Positions 33,668-46,063 are shown, numbered from the stretch's first letter. The stretch is DNA of 64,000 nt from Cercophora sp. LCS_1 (GCA_036250225.1 JAPZLL010000008.1:682001-746000); one strand, 5' to 3'. Numbers and translations: made by a program. The notes: a model not told the origin generated them from the sequence alone.

Positions 33668-36600
33668 TGTGACGGGTTGGGAAAGAAGTGAAGGATTAAA
33701 ATTTGACGTAAACGGCCAGACGAAGGAGACGGTTGGCTTGTGGGAGAAGAGTGGAGAGTTGACGATGCGAAGCTGAAAGTGCTGGGTAACTTTGGAGAGA
33801 GAAAGTGGGAAGGGAGAAGGGAGGAGATATATATGAGGGCTCGGGCTCCCACCCAGTCCCACTGTCGGGTGCAACTAGTGGTAGACGTGCGGCTGGGAGG
33901 GAGGGTTTGGTTTCAGGGCAGCGGTGGATCAGGAAAGCAGAGTGCGGTCACTGCGGTGAGAGTGCCTGTGGGATAACAAAAACGACATGAGCCATTTGTT
34001 TGGCACACCCGGCCTGGGTACCCTGGGCATGGGCGTCCGAGGTTCCGCGACTTGAGAAAGTGGCCCCAAAGCCTCGGGCCTTTACCTCCAGAAATTCCGT
34101 GCATTATTCATCTGGGGGGGAATATCGGTCCTTTGGGCCCGGCTTGGAACGGTTGGCCGACAGCTCACCGGCACGGAAGACGGGCTCCAAGTCGGAGACG
34201 CTGGTTTCGAAGATCGCTCAGTGAAATGCTTGTTGGAGGTAGGTTATTCCACGTTATTTGCCAATCTTCGGTTTGTGGGGTGGCCCCAGGTACAGCACGT
34301 GCAGGAGTACCTTGAGCTTGAACTTGCGGACTTACAGAAGGACGTCTGCACATGTGTGGATCGGGAAACCCTATCGAAGTCCAGCGGATGGGATGTACAT
34401 CTTCCCCAAACCACCACCACGCAGATGTTGCGGAATTCGGCGGCATGTGTGAATGGCCCTCGCCACCTGGCCGAAGCAGAAACCGGCGATATTTGAGTTC
34501 CCTACGTGCGTACTTTCAACTTGCCAAGGCTCTCGGCCAGGAATCAAAGCGAACATCAACCACCGCATGTCGACCACAGGAGGAGAAGTCGAGCACGAAG
34601 TCTCACAGCTCGACCTGCCAAGAGAGACGGACGCCAGCCTGCGGCTTGTCCCTCGCGTCCCCTGCAATTCGATGTGAACCCAGCAGACGATCAGCCCTCC
34701 TTGGCGACTAGACAGTAGCGCAAGTGTTTCCATGCAATCTAGCTCCGGGCCTTGGCACTCGGTGGTGAGCCCGGCGTCCTGCAGTCAAACCGGGTATTGT
34801 AACAACGTGCAGGATCGACGTCGGTTGGCTGTTGAGAGATTTATTTCTCCCACCCAGTTGCCCGACGGCGGCTGTGGTGGGGACAAATCAAAGTGGCCGC
34901 CGTGCTGGCGAGGATGGGGGAAAAGCGGTGTCTGTTCCGTGGGAGCCGATGGTTGCTGGCACTCCAGGCGAATGGGTGTTGCGCCGCTGGTGGACGAAGG
35001 CTTTCCGAAGCCCTGGTCCCGCCGCGAACTTATCGATTACCATCCCAAATATGGTAAGTGGCGGTACAAGTGGGCCACCCCTCCTCTTGGTGCCCACACT
35101 CCATCAACGCTTGGCCCTTTTTCGTCGCATCTTTCTCTGCTTCGGCCGATGTGTCCACGGTGTCGTTTGCCCACTCACCGCGAATTGTGCTGGACAGAGC
35201 AGCAACCGCGGAAATATTTTGTCTTGGCTATCTTGGCTAATACGCCATTCCCGCAATCCTAACGCCACAACCTTGCTTCCCGCGAATCCGAAAGCGAGCG
35301 AGACCACCAACTTCACCCCTTACACGCGAGCACTTTCAGGCAAGGGGGGCCCAAAGTTTCGACATTTGCACTGCGAGTCATTTAGGCAATTCCATGCCTG
35401 CTTCTAGTCTGCCTAAGCCTTGGCTTGGTTTTTGTACCGTGCTTTCACCTTATTTTCACACTAACCGTGCCGCTGGCCCTCACCATCGGGTCGGTGATCA
35501 CGGATTTCCGTTCACCTCCTTTTAATGAAGGAATACAGCCAGCAACGTTTATACAGGGCTACCTTACCGGGGACCGACCATGACGTAGGGTATACGCTTC
35601 CGGAATATTGCCGACTCTTGCCATGACATCCACATAGTCCATCTATTTCGGCCGCGCCAAAGCTGGTGCACCTTCGAGGGCCCCGAGGTCCAGAACACCC
35701 TTCGCAAATTGCACCTAAAGAGAGCATCAGTTCCAGTGTCGCGGAAAAGTTTCCTTTGGGCAGGTCTTCTAATACCTCAATTCAACCGTGTTGCCCCGAA
35801 ATCATGGGACATGGGTCGCGACAAAACACGGCATCCTGACTTTTAGGAAGTTCTCCGGGCATTCCTATTGGTAAAATCATTGAGGGTGCATGATGGCACT
35901 GGGGATCAAGCCAATCGCTGGGACAAGTGTTTCCAGAAGCTTTGTTCTGGACGCAGGGTCTAGAAGCCCCAACTCTCCGATTCGCCTCCGAACGAGTCGC
36001 CTTCCAACCCATCCATCATCGGAAGTCTTCCAGAAATCCAAAGAGTTCTTTGGGTTCCACGGTCCCTTACATGCGGGAGACCCCTACTCCCATGCCAATT
36101 CCACTGCTCTCATGCAATGGGACACTACCGTATCAGTTGGCTGTGCCTGCCGCGTCCGCGCCGCAGGCTCAATCCTCCCCTGTTCTGCGCCTTGATGTCG
36201 AAAGGTGGGTTATCGGGTGTGCAAGCGGGGGGCAATGCTCCCACATTCGCGATGCCGGTCGAATGGGCCTGCGTTGCGAAACCCGAATTTCGTGGGGGAA
36301 AGCTGCCTGAGCCGTCTTGTTTGTCGCACGTGTATCACCTCTACTCTATCTCGCTACGCTGGCTGGGGAGACACATTGTCTACCCCGGAGAGAGCCGGAG
36401 CGGGAAAATCGGGGTATTTCCCACGCGACCATTGTCGTGATTACGTACCCACCTTCATCTCAGTGTCCCGAGGACCAGATTGACAAACAACGTGGTCGTG
36501 TTCAACCAGGTCGTCGTCGTCTACGTGCCGGACCACTAAGGATGGGCCAAGTCCATGACGAAAGCCGCCCACCACAATCACCAGACCAAAGCTGCCGGTA

Positions 36601-37643
36601 AGTGGGGGTTGCTTATACCTGAAATACCCCAAACTGGGCAGCTTCCAGTCAAATAACAAACTCATTCACAAAGCACCTGCTGTGTATGGACACTTCGGTG
36701 GTAGGAGCAACCGAGTTCAACTGTCGAGTTTCTATCCTGTTTGGCTGATACACCACCACTACATGGGCCTTGAGATGCCGAATACCTTCAACCATCCCAC
36801 AAATTTCCTTCTCTCTTGGGGCAGCGACAAGGACAGCAACAACGGCGGAAACGTGGTAAATATCGCGACAGCATGCCCAAAGAGGTTGCAAGTTCGCCAC
36901 TTGGCGTTGCCAACGAGAAAAAAAAGCCCCGGACGTAACAATCTCATCGGCCCGCTCCAGTACCTAATAGCACTCCGAAATCAACACAAAGTGAACAGCC
37001 ACCTGACACTCGAACAACATGACCTCGCTGTAGATCCACATTCCGGCGAATACACCATCACGTCACAATGGCAGTATCATCTGCCCACTCACCAGACACA
37101 CTCGATGCAAGACCTAAATTTACGAGCCGGCTTGGCCCAAAGTAATATGAAGCTGTCACCTCGGCTTGCCATAAGCGGCCGCATTTCCGTTCGTTGATGA
37201 ATCCCCCCTCCCATTCGATTCGCCGCCCATCCTGCCTGCTTGCCTGTTCACCTTGACTTGTGTTTGTCATCCCTCGTTGCCCCCAACCACGCGCCAGCCA
37301 GTCCTGTGATTCCTCCTCGTCGTTGCTTTCACAAGCAGCAAACAAAAATCAAGATCGTGGCCGCTGCTGTTTATCCGAAAAAAGCCAAACCACCCGCATA
37401 CCCGCCAAGATGCCCTTGAGAACCGCGTATAGGAACAAGAAGAAACGTAGCGCCATGGGGTCACCATCAAATCGTCGGTCATGTGTTCTTTGCGGAAAGC
37501 TTGAAGAGACAAAACTTTCATGAAAAAGGGGTCATAATATGCGGGATATACTGGTTGTGGTACAATCTAAAAACAGGTCGTGTAGCCGTGGAGGAGGTAG
37601 GTATGAGGTGGAGGGATGCATACAAAGGGGGATATTAGGGGTA
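33668..37643. other. 4.0 kb gene-free interval
   Basis: Lies between the start of the 71-residue gene and the stop of IDH2. Open frames are at most 191 residues, overlap on both strands and carry no family signature. No transposon termini, tRNA or long repeats are visible by eye. It should contain the small gene's promoter and the IDH2 3' UTR. Confidence 0.45.
33827..33836 (-). promoter_or_regulatory. TATA-like element upstream of the 71-residue gene
   Basis: TATATATATG-type run on the leader side of the ATG at 33667, about 160 bp upstream. The position is plausible for a TATA box in a filamentous fungus; there is no transcription evidence. Confidence 0.4.
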
Positions 37644-37805
37644 TCAAAGCTTGCTGATGATGGCTTGCGTGAACTCCTGTGTCGACGCCTTTCCGCCCAA
37701 ATCGCCCGTCAAGGCCTTGCCCTCGGCCAGGGTAGCGAACGCAGCCTTCTCAATCTTGTCTGCGTACTCGTTCAGACCCATGTGCCTCAACATCATCATG
37801 GAGCT

Positions 37806-37841
<36 letters not shown>

Positions 37842-39114
37842 GGCAATGTCGGGAGCCGAACCGTGGACAGCCTCGAAGATGGAGCACTCATCACCGATGT
37901 TGCCGGAGGGGGTGAGGCCGAGACCGCCGATCAGACCAGCGCACATGTCGGACAGAATGTCGCCGTACAGGTTGGGCATGACGAGGACCTTGTCGTTGTA
38001 GGGAAGAGGGTCGGTGGTCATCTTCAGGCAGGTGTTGTCAAGAAGCTCGGCGTCGAACTCGATATCAGGGAACTCCTTGGCAATGTTCTGGGCGCAGCTG
38101 AGGAAAAGACCGTCGGACATCTTCATGATGGTGGCCTTGTGGACAACGCGGACCTTCTTGCGACCAATGGCCTGCGCTTGCTGGAAGGCGAAGCGCAGGA
38201 CACGCTCGCTGGCCTCGCGGGTGATGAGCTTGATGCTCTGGACGACACCATCAACCACGACGTGCTCAATGCCTGAGTACTCGCCCTCGGTGTTCTCACG
38301 GATCAAGACTGTGTCGACATTGTCGTAAGGGGTCTTGAAGCCGGCAACCGAGCGGCAGGGACGCAGGTTGGCGAAAAGGTTGAAGGTCCTCCGCAGGGTG
38401 AGGTTGAGAGAGACGTGACCCTTGCCGATTGGCGTCTACAAGTCAAGTCAGAATCCGTCCCTTTCTCGCTCTGGCAGGGGTGTAGCGGGGTCATACAGCC
38501 AGGGGTCCCTTCAGGGCGATCTTGTTCCTCCTAATGCTCTCAATCGCGTCGTCAGGAATGGCGGTCTTGCCATCCTTGAGGATGGGGTCGACGTTGATGG
38601 GCTCCCAGGTGATGGGGGTCTTTGTTTTGTTAGCAATGGTTGCATCGTCGCGAGCAGGGGGTCCGGACGAGCGGAAGGCTGGGAACGAACCTTGGCAGCA
38701 GCGAAGATGTCCTTGACGGCGACAGCGATCTCAGGGCCAATGCCGTCACCCTCGATCAAGCTGACGGGGTAGTTGCCCTATGAATGGTTTTTAGTCTGTC
38801 GTTCCTGTCGTGAAGCGTAGGGTGCATCGACTCGTTTGAGTGATTTTCGGGGGGCGCTCGAAGCGCATCGTGCTTGCGGAATGCTCGGGGAAAACGTACG
38901 TTGGCGTCCTTCTTTCCTTCATACTTGGCAACACGATCCTGGGAGTACTGTCGCTGGATCTGTAGAGTTTGGGTGTGAGCAAGCCTCAGTCAATCGCAGC
39001 GTTGGCGCAAGCGAGCTGTTATCCTACCTGGAGGGAGAAGGAAACGGTGGCGCGGGGAGCTGCGCGCATGCAGTGGCGCTGCGCCGGGGCAGCAATAGAG
39101 CGGAGAGCGAACAT
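37644..39114 (-). CDS. IDH2: Mitochondrial NAD-isocitrate dehydrogenase subunit 2
   Basis: Five exons: 39114-39028, 38959-38900, 38777-38691, 38619-38497 and 38435-37644, giving 382 residues. Every intron is phase 0. The Arg-rich, acid-poor N-terminus (MFALRSIAAPAQRHCMRAAP) is a mitochondrial presequence. Core motifs are LIEGDGIGPEIAVAV, RENTEGEYSGIEH (Arg165 and the substrate loop), MPNLYGDILSDMCAG (metal-binding aspartates) and TPSGNIGDECSIFEAVHGSA (nucleotide loop). This is the Idh2-type, catalytic-subunit sequence of the TCA-cycle enzyme that oxidises isocitrate to 2-oxoglutarate with NAD+; it works as a heteromer with Idh1, which is not in this window. The length is normal for the family. 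It is head to head with SEC5. Confidence 0.95.
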
Positions 39115-39716
39115 CTTCACTGTGCGTCTTGGTGATGCCTCTCTCAGTGGTTTCCGGAGAGCTCGAAGAGGGCGGCGATAAGGAATCACAGAGGAGGAAG
39201 ATGTTGGCACGAGGTAAAAAGCGCTCGAATTCAATGCAGCCGAATCCACACTCTGATGCAAGTTTTCCAGCCATTGATTTGGTCCGTGCGTTTTAGCGAC
39301 ATCATCGCACCGCAGGCACCAAGAAATCGCTCACCGCCGAGTAAAGCCGGCAGAATTTCAAGTCGTGTCCCAGTGGGTGACATGCTGAACAGCGTGCTGC
39401 AACACCTTTTGGGGTGCGCTGAAGAAAGGCGGTGAGACTGCCTCACATCAGAGCTGAGCTTGGACCCACACTTTATGCCCAACGGTTTGGTGGGGCTCGT
39501 CGCAAGCCGCCAAGCCGCCGACAATACCGGGGAGGATCCCTGAAGCATTGTCGGGGTTCAGCTGCGCCATACCGGCCCCGCGACGTCAACTAAATCTTGG
39601 GATTGTGGTCAAACCAAGGGGTCGCGCATGAGTGCCAAATCACGACCAAGTCGCATCTCGATGCAGCTCTCTTTGGACTTGCCAGGTTTTAACATTTAGC
39701 AGCGCCTTCTGCCACA
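39115..39716. promoter_or_regulatory. Shared divergent promoter region of IDH2 and SEC5
   Basis: 602 bp between two outward-facing start codons of housekeeping genes. No TATA box seen. No coding sequence. Confidence 0.5.
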
Positions 39717-42700
39717 ATGGCGGCGGGCTTTGACAGGTCGCTGCTGGACTTCTACCAGATCCAGTCACTCAACCCACAGGAATGGCCGAATGATAAGAAC
39801 AACGACAGCGATGTGTCCGAGGATGAGACTATCAAGAAGAAGATTAATAGGAGAAAATCGAGATACCAGGCTTTGGAGCGGGCTGTCAGCACACGGAGTA
39901 GCATCATTCCAGGCTCAGAGAGCTCGGCGAGCGGCGTGAGCAACCTTGTGCAGCGCGACGAGCCAGATCCCTTGGGAACAACCGAGAGCGTTGTGCAGAC
40001 ATTAAAGCGGATGGGGCTTCCAATCCAGGAAGACATAAGACTTCGTTAGTGGTGCGCCGGCGTTTGTGAGTAGATGGGGTGTTAACATGGGATTCAACAG
40101 GCAATCGGTTCCTTCTGTCGTCCACAACATTCACGCCGGCGCTCTTCCTGTCCAAGGTGCACCAAAATGCCGACACCCAATCTCTCGTCGCCGGACTTGA
40201 TGTTCTCTCACGGTCCATCGATCAGAAGTCTGCCTCTCTCAAGGTTCTTGTGGAGTCCAACTTCGAGAGGTTCGTTCGCGCCAAGGCAACCATCGACAAC
40301 GTGTATAAGGAGATGAAGTACCGCGGTGTCGACCCGAATCCTCCTCGCGCCAGAGGCCATTCTCGTCATGCTAGCAGGAATAGCTTTCGAAGTGGCAGCG
40401 GTGGTGCGATCGCCGGGTTGGTCAGCCCTTCGGTCCCAGTTGCATCGGACCCTCGCAAGAAAAACGCCCTGATCAAGGAGAGCGAGTATGGCGTTATGGG
40501 CGTGAAGACACCTCTCCTAGATGTCTCTGCCAAGGCCGAGGATGTGTGGGGACCGGCTCTTGGGGGTCGAGAGAAGGAGGAGAACCTCAAGACCGTGGCA
40601 TCGTCGCTCGATGGATACAAAGAATATGTCGAAGCGAGCGCGTCTATATCCGACAGCATCAAACGGAAAGACTACGAAAGCCTGGTTGAGGAGTACGGGA
40701 AGGCCCGAAGATTTGCCGATGAGGCCAGACAGCTCGCTGAGAGAATAGGGGCTAATCAACCCACCGATGCCCAGCTCTATCGCATCGTTCTCGCCGCCCG
40801 TATGTGGCATGATGTCAATGAGCAGATCGAAGCGCTCAAGCGGGATGTCTGGCGGAGACTCATCTCTCCCCAGAATATCGGTAAACCCGACACAACAGGC
40901 CGACAGGGCGGGGATCAGCATATGGAGCTGATCAACCTGCTTCTGGAGCTGGGTGTCGAGGATAACCCGATATGGGTCTGGCTTCTCAGCCGCTACGACT
41001 ACCTCAAGAGCAAAATCCAGTCCACTGTTGAACGATCCAAGGTTGAGATCGAAATTCTTCGCCGGCGGCTCTCTAATGGTGAGAAGCCGAGCCCTCACAC
41101 CATTGCTTCACACATGAGGGCTCTTGGACGGCAGTCTATGGAGAGGAAATCACCGACCTTTGACTCTGTTGAGATTGTGGAACTGTGGGAGCTCATGGTC
41201 ACGTTTGTCAACAATTTACTCTCGCCCCAGGGCATAATGGGGGAAGTTCTGGAGTTCTGGGAGACTGTTGACGGCTTTATCGACGGGAATGCGCAAAGAA
41301 CCCTGCCAGTCGGTTACAATGGTGAGTCACAAAAGCACCACCGACTCTCGGCACAAGGCACCATTGATCTCCAAAAGGGGACCGTTGAACTGGTGGGCAT
41401 GCTTCGTGAAGCTGTCTTCATGTTCATTGCTGGGCCGCCCCCTGAGGACCTTTCTCTCCTATTGTCACCCCTCCCGCAATCGCCGGCTACTCCAGCCACT
41501 TCACTGTCCGGCGCGCTTTCACCCAGGGACCCCCGCTTCAATCTGGATCCGAATAACATTCCGCCCCCGTCCCCTAAGAGGGGAGAAGCCTGGGAGAAGT
41601 TTGCGTTCTGGCCACCGTGGTCCAACTCCATCAGTGGTGTGCACTTCCTCTCCAAGATTCTGGCAGCAGTTGGTTCAGGAGCATCAGAGATGGCAGGCAT
41701 TTCTCCCGTCACGCAGGGTGATGGTTCTGAAATCGAGCGCCTCCGGGGTCTTGTCAATGTGGCGAGAGAACGATGCGTCACAGCCCTCTGCGCGGCCTGG
41801 AACAGGGACGCAGAAAACATCAAATACGTCGAGGACTGGAACCGATCGCCCGACCGCAAGGACGTCACGAAGATGCCTGCCAGCTTTTCTGCCTTTGAAG
41901 GTGCACTTTTGGGCGGCATGCAGAAGATTCTCTACGTGTCGGCGGATTCAGAGCCGACGGCGGGGAACATCGTGACACCCCCTCCTACCAAATTGCTTCA
42001 AATGGTCCGGAGCCAATACGTTACGACTCTCTATAAGGCTTTGAGCGGAATGGTAGAGAATGCCGAGAGACCGTTGAAGAAAGCGGATGACGATTGGACT
42101 ATTGATCCTGACGGCTATGTGCTCATCACCTCTCCAACGGCGACTCGACCTTCAACTGTGGCCGGCGGCACTATTGATGCCAACGACAGAGTGAGTATCG
42201 CCCTACCCATTGTGTTCTTTCATTGTGTTGTCTCGTGCTGACTTTTCTCAGAACGTTCGAATGCTTTTGACGCTCAGCAACCTCCAAGCTTTGCGATCGG
42301 AGGTTGTTCCGGGTCTGAACACGCAGTTCGAAAATGCATTCTCGGTCAAGCTTACGGATGAGACGAAGACAATCCGTGACGTACTCGGCCAGATTGACGC
42401 ACGTCTTTTCCAGTCGTATACACGACCCTCCGTCGAGACCGTCCGGAAGATTGTTCGTGCCGGAGTTTCGTCTCCCAACTGGCTGCCCCAGCCGGGTCAG
42501 AGACCGCGCGAGGTCCGGCCTTATGTTTACGAGGCGCTCCTTAGCCTCGTCCTTGTCCACACGCAGGTGTCGACAACGGCAGCTTCACTCACCAGCCAGG
42601 TTCTCTCATACCTCTTGGAGCAGACCTCGCGCGAGCTGCTTGACGCGTTGAAGACTCGTCCCCAGTACAGCCTTGAGGCCTTAATGCAAGCCACGCTCGA

Positions 42701-43043
42701 CGTTGAGTTCGTGGCACAGACATTGAGCCACTACACCACCGATCGAGCCTCGGAACTTCAGAGCCTCATTTATCAAGAGCTCGATGGGCGCACCGACAAC
42801 GATGCGCGGGCCCGGCTTCAAAGTGAGCTTCCCGAGATGCGAGCTGTTCTTAAGCGTTTGCGCGAGGCCGCTAAGAGCGAGTTCGCATGCTTCCGAAAGC
42901 CGAAGCGTTCGGCGGCCCCGGCTCCGGGTGGTGCACCCAGCACTCCGACACCGGGCCTTGATAGGCGGGATACCGCGCAGAGTGGGATGAGCAGCTTGAG
43001 CAGCAACAGCGCGGCGCTGGCGGCATTGGAGAGGGGGATGTGA
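39717..43043 (+). CDS. SEC5: Exocyst complex component Sec5
   Basis: Exons 39717-40044, 40101-42190 and 42252-43043, 1069 residues. Intron 1 (GTTAGT/CAACAG) joins EDIRLR to NRFLLSST. Intron 2 (GTGAGT/TCTCAG) joins ANDR to NVRMLLTLSNL. The start MAAGFDRSLLDFYQIQSLNP and the segment FTPALFLSKVHQNADTQSL, followed by RSIDQKSASLKVLVESNFER, are characteristic of fungal Sec5 (Sec5 superfamily N-terminal region). Long alpha-helical rods follow, as expected for an exocyst subunit. The exocyst tethers secretory vesicles at growing hyphal tips and septa. The C-terminal 50 residues are Ser/Pro-rich and disordered. Length and gene structure are normal. Confidence 0.92.
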
Positions 43044-43546
43044 GGAAGGGGCGATGTGTAGATTTGTGTTGGACTGTGTATATCCTCACTGGTCGCGGAG
43101 CGTATCTGCCTGCTAGAGTTGCCAGCTATTCCGTACAGATGGGAGCTAGAAATAAGCCGCCTCAAAGGGCTGTTGCAAGTGCAACGTAACGTAGATCCCC
43201 GGTCACAATGAGATGATCTCAACCTGTGGATACTTTGCGGTGGTGCTTGATGATGGTGGTCCTTGTCAAGGGGCAGCCCCCACCAAATCCAGCCAATCAC
43301 GGCGGTTACGGCACCGTGCAGGGGCGCTTCTCGGTGGGGAGAAACACGAATTCCGGGGACCCAGAAAAAAATTGGCGAGCTTCTAGATACCTTTGGAAGC
43401 TCACGCCAGCTACCAAAGATCGCCAGTCTCCCAATTGAAAAGCTTCGCTTCTCCCCCGAATCGTCTCGTCCCTGTTCCGCAGCTTCCCAACCCGTGGCAT
43501 TCTCGTACATTATAATTGTTGCACGTCCCCACCACCAACCGTCACA
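43044..43546. promoter_or_regulatory. Intergenic region with the HSP10 promoter
   Basis: About 0.5 kb between the SEC5 stop and the HSP10 ATG. It contains an imperfect four-unit heat-shock element (listed separately). Confidence 0.5.
43380..43399. promoter_or_regulatory. Candidate heat-shock element (four alternating units)
   Basis: CTTCTAGATACCTTTGGAAG reads as four contiguous 5-bp units: nTTCn, nGAtn, ncTTn, nGAAn. The consensus is alternating TTC/GAA; two units carry one mismatch. It lies about 150 bp upstream of the Hsp10 start codon, where an Hsf1 site is expected. Binding is inference. Confidence 0.5.
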
Positions 43547-43999
43547 ATGGTAATGCCCGCCATCCTATCCACCACCGCTTTCCCATTGACAAGGTAATGC
43601 TGACTCGACTCGCACCCATCCCAGTCCACCACCCTCCGCTCGATCAAGTCCCTCGTCCCTCTCCTCGACCGCGTCCTCGTCCAGCGCGTCAAGGCCGAGG
43701 CCAAGACTGCCAGCGGCATCTTCCTCCCCGAGTCGAGCGTCAAGGAGCTCAACGAGGCCAAGGTCCTGGCTGTTGGCCCCGGTGCTCTCGACAAGGATGG
43801 CAAGCGTCTGCCCATGGGTGTCAACGCCGGTGACCGTGTCCTGATCCCCCAGTACGGTGGCTCGCCCGTCAAGGTCGGCGAGGACGAGTACACGCTCTTC
43901 CGGGATAGCGAGTACGTCATTCACCTACCCCTAGCTTTCTACATCGTTAAAGGTATTGACAATTTGGAAAACAGGATCCTCGCCAAGATCAAGGAGTAA
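43547..43999 (+). CDS. HSP10: Mitochondrial 10 kDa chaperonin (Hsp10/cpn10)
   Basis: Exons 43547-43549 (the ATG alone), 43625-43911 and 43975-43999, giving 104 residues. Intron 1 (75 nt, GTAATG donor, CCCAG acceptor) directly follows the start codon and joins M to STTLRSIKSLVPLLDRVLV. Intron 2 (GTACGT/AACAG) splits the codon in FRDSE-ILAKIKE. Family features are LLDRVLVQRVKAEAKTASGI (N-terminal strand and mobile loop), VLAVGPGALDKDGKRLPM and AGDRVLIPQYGGSPV. Seven Hsp10 subunits cap the Hsp60 cage in the mitochondrial matrix and help fold imported proteins. A heat-shock-element-like site lies about 150 bp upstream. Confidence 0.94.
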
Positions 44000-44765
44000 A
44001 ATAGGAAGCACAAGACAGAACGAGAAAAAAAAAGATACCCATGACATCACGACGTGTAAACATATATAATTTTACATTCTGTGTATCAAAAATGTACGAG
44101 AACTGAGAATGGGAGAGGAAGGGTGGAACGAGTGAAATGGATTGCATAGAGCGATGTCTGTCATTCTGCTCGGGGATTGATTTGCCGTCTACGGTAACGT
44201 CGGTTCGGGCTTGGGACGGGACGGGCGTAGATGCCTGGTTCTCGCGAGGTTTGAGTTCCACGGCGAGAAGGGGACGGGGGGCGAATATTGACGAAACGAA
44301 AATATACATCTCCTCTCTTGTCCGGCAATTGTTCCCGGCGTATCCGACTTTGATGGGATTGGGTGTACCCGAGTGGCCGCCGAGTGGTTGAAGCAAGGTG
44401 TTTGAGGAGGTGTGGCATTGGGCCGGGTGTTGTGTGACGACGGAGAGGATGTTGAGGAGCTGGATGTTACTGGCCTGACTATCGGGGCTTTGAAACTGAA
44501 GCTGATGCGGGATCCGAGTCCGGAGCACCGAACATGGATGGGAGCCGGGGAGTAGGTCCCAAGGAAGGATTGCTCCCAATCCCGGTTTGACCTCCAGCCC
44601 ATCAGCCGCTTCGCCGTCCCATGCTCAGCGATATTCTATGCCTAAGCTGACATTTTGGCTATCTGAGCATAGATAGTCCCGGACGAGACGAGTTCAGCCC
44701 TCCGTTTGCCCGTCGCCGCCTCGGGATCATCGGTGATGGTTCCGAGCATCAAAATATAGCAACAG
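44000..44765. other. Intergenic region, no gene seen
   Basis: About 0.77 kb between HSP10 and the tRNA gene. Antisense frames of up to 196 residues span it but are low-complexity, overlap one another and include likely HSP10 3' UTR. No feature supported. Confidence 0.45.
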
Positions 44766-44860
44766 GCTCGATTAGCTCAGTTGGTTAGAGCGTCGTACTA
44801 ATATTCCTCGTACAAATATATGGTATGCGAAGGTCAACAGTTCAATCCTGTTATTGAGCA
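44766..44860 (+). tRNA. tRNA-Ile (anticodon AAU) with a 21-nt intron
   Basis: Cloverleaf visible: acceptor arms GCTCGAT (44766-44772) and ATTGAGC (44853-44859), D-loop A-box TAGCTCAGTTGGTTAGAGC, and T arm AACAG/CTGTT around TTCAATC. The anticodon stem TCGTA/TGCGA frames the loop CT-AAT-A|A with anticodon at 44800-44802. An intron (44804-44824) is inserted one base 3' of the anticodon, the canonical position for eukaryotic tRNA introns. Discriminator base A is at 44860. One G-T wobble in the acceptor stem is tolerable. TTTT runs follow at 44866 and 44874. Confidence 0.92.
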
Positions 44861-44865
44861 GCTAC

Positions 44866-44869
44866 TTTT
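44866..44869 (+). terminator. RNA polymerase III terminator (TTTT)
   Basis: First T4 tract 6 bp after the tRNA, with a second at 44874-44877. T4 or longer is the usual Pol III stop. Confidence 0.6.
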
Positions 44870-46063
44870 GGTGTTTTGCTGGTTATCTCCCAGGAGGTAC
44901 CAGGGGAGACTAGGACATTATCTGTGGGATTGCCGGCCACATTGGCGAATACAGAGAGTGAATGGCTGCCGGGGATCTGATCCCAAGCTCTCTCTTCTTT
45001 TGTCTCCCGGATTGAGATTTCAGGTGAGTGGGTTGGTGTGGATTCCCATCGATATCTCGGCGCTTATCTTATCCTTTGCCTTCAGTGTGGATGGCTGTTC
45101 CGTTTGCACCGGCCGCGGGAGGTTCGAAAAGGACTAGCCATTCCATTCGCCACGAGCCGCTCATTTATTCCTCCGTTTGCGCCCCTAAGAAAATACCCGG
45201 TAGCGCGTCAAATATATCCGATCTAGAGGCGCGGAAACACAAAGTTTCGAAACATGGGAGCTTGGCGAGGAACAAACACCCGGGATGTGCCATGTTGCAT
45301 CAACCAACCAGCAGGTAATTCCTCCGATGAAACCCTCAATTATCGCACCGCGGCGCCTCTCTACCTACTGCATATGCCGGCGCCAGTTTGGCTGACTGGC
45401 GGCCCCTGCCGCGCCGACTGTTTGCATTTCAGCGCAAAGCGGGTACCCGTTCCCCCCCTGAACCACGGCAGCCATCATGAACGACTGGTCAGCACGTCAC
45501 CCGAATGAAGGGCCAGGCCCATTGGACGACATGACGAGCCGGTCTTAACTTGTGACGACCAAGTTGCGGCTACTCATCTAGTTCTATGGCATCTCACATC
45601 TCGTTGCAGTGTGTGTTTATTGCCCACCCCGCAGCAACTGCCATGTTGTGCCACAAAAGGCTGTCTTTTCCCCGACGGCACAGCGTCAGGGGCCTAGTCC
45701 GAGGACGACAGACAAGTGTTTGCGATATTCTCACCTGGCTGAGAAAGATTGTGTTCATCCCTTCATTTATCTCATCCCCCGCTTCCGGTCCGTTGGGTCC
45801 ATCATCCGAAGTTGGCTCGGCCTCCTTTCTGTTGGGAATCCAGTCATTTCTGAGATTCGCTGCCTGACAGACGTCCCCGGGCTGGGACGTTCTATATATT
45901 CCAACTGCTGTGGAAGGGTCGACTGTTACCTCTCTCATCTCACCAACTCTCGCTCTCTTCGTTCCCTCCTTTGCGTTGTCACCGTGCCACGCTTACGGTT
46001 CTATTTGCTTTCTTCGCGTTGTTGTTCTTGGAGGTCTGGCACCAACGTTGAGTCGACATCAAG
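44870..46063. other. Intergenic region upstream of the AA9 gene
   Basis: About 1.2 kb with no supported gene. It contains a TATA box at 45892-45899 for the AA9 gene. Carbon-source regulation is likely for such genes, but I did not identify convincing sites. Confidence 0.45.
45892..45899 (+). promoter_or_regulatory. TATA box of the AA9 gene
   Basis: CTATATAT about 165 bp upstream of the ATG at 46064, in a normal position for a strongly inducible fungal gene. Confidence 0.5.

Noticed and set aside
34732..35262. 176-codon frame in the 4 kb gap
   Set aside because: Trp/Cys/Pro-rich with overlapping frames on both strands; no family pattern, no plausible exon partners.
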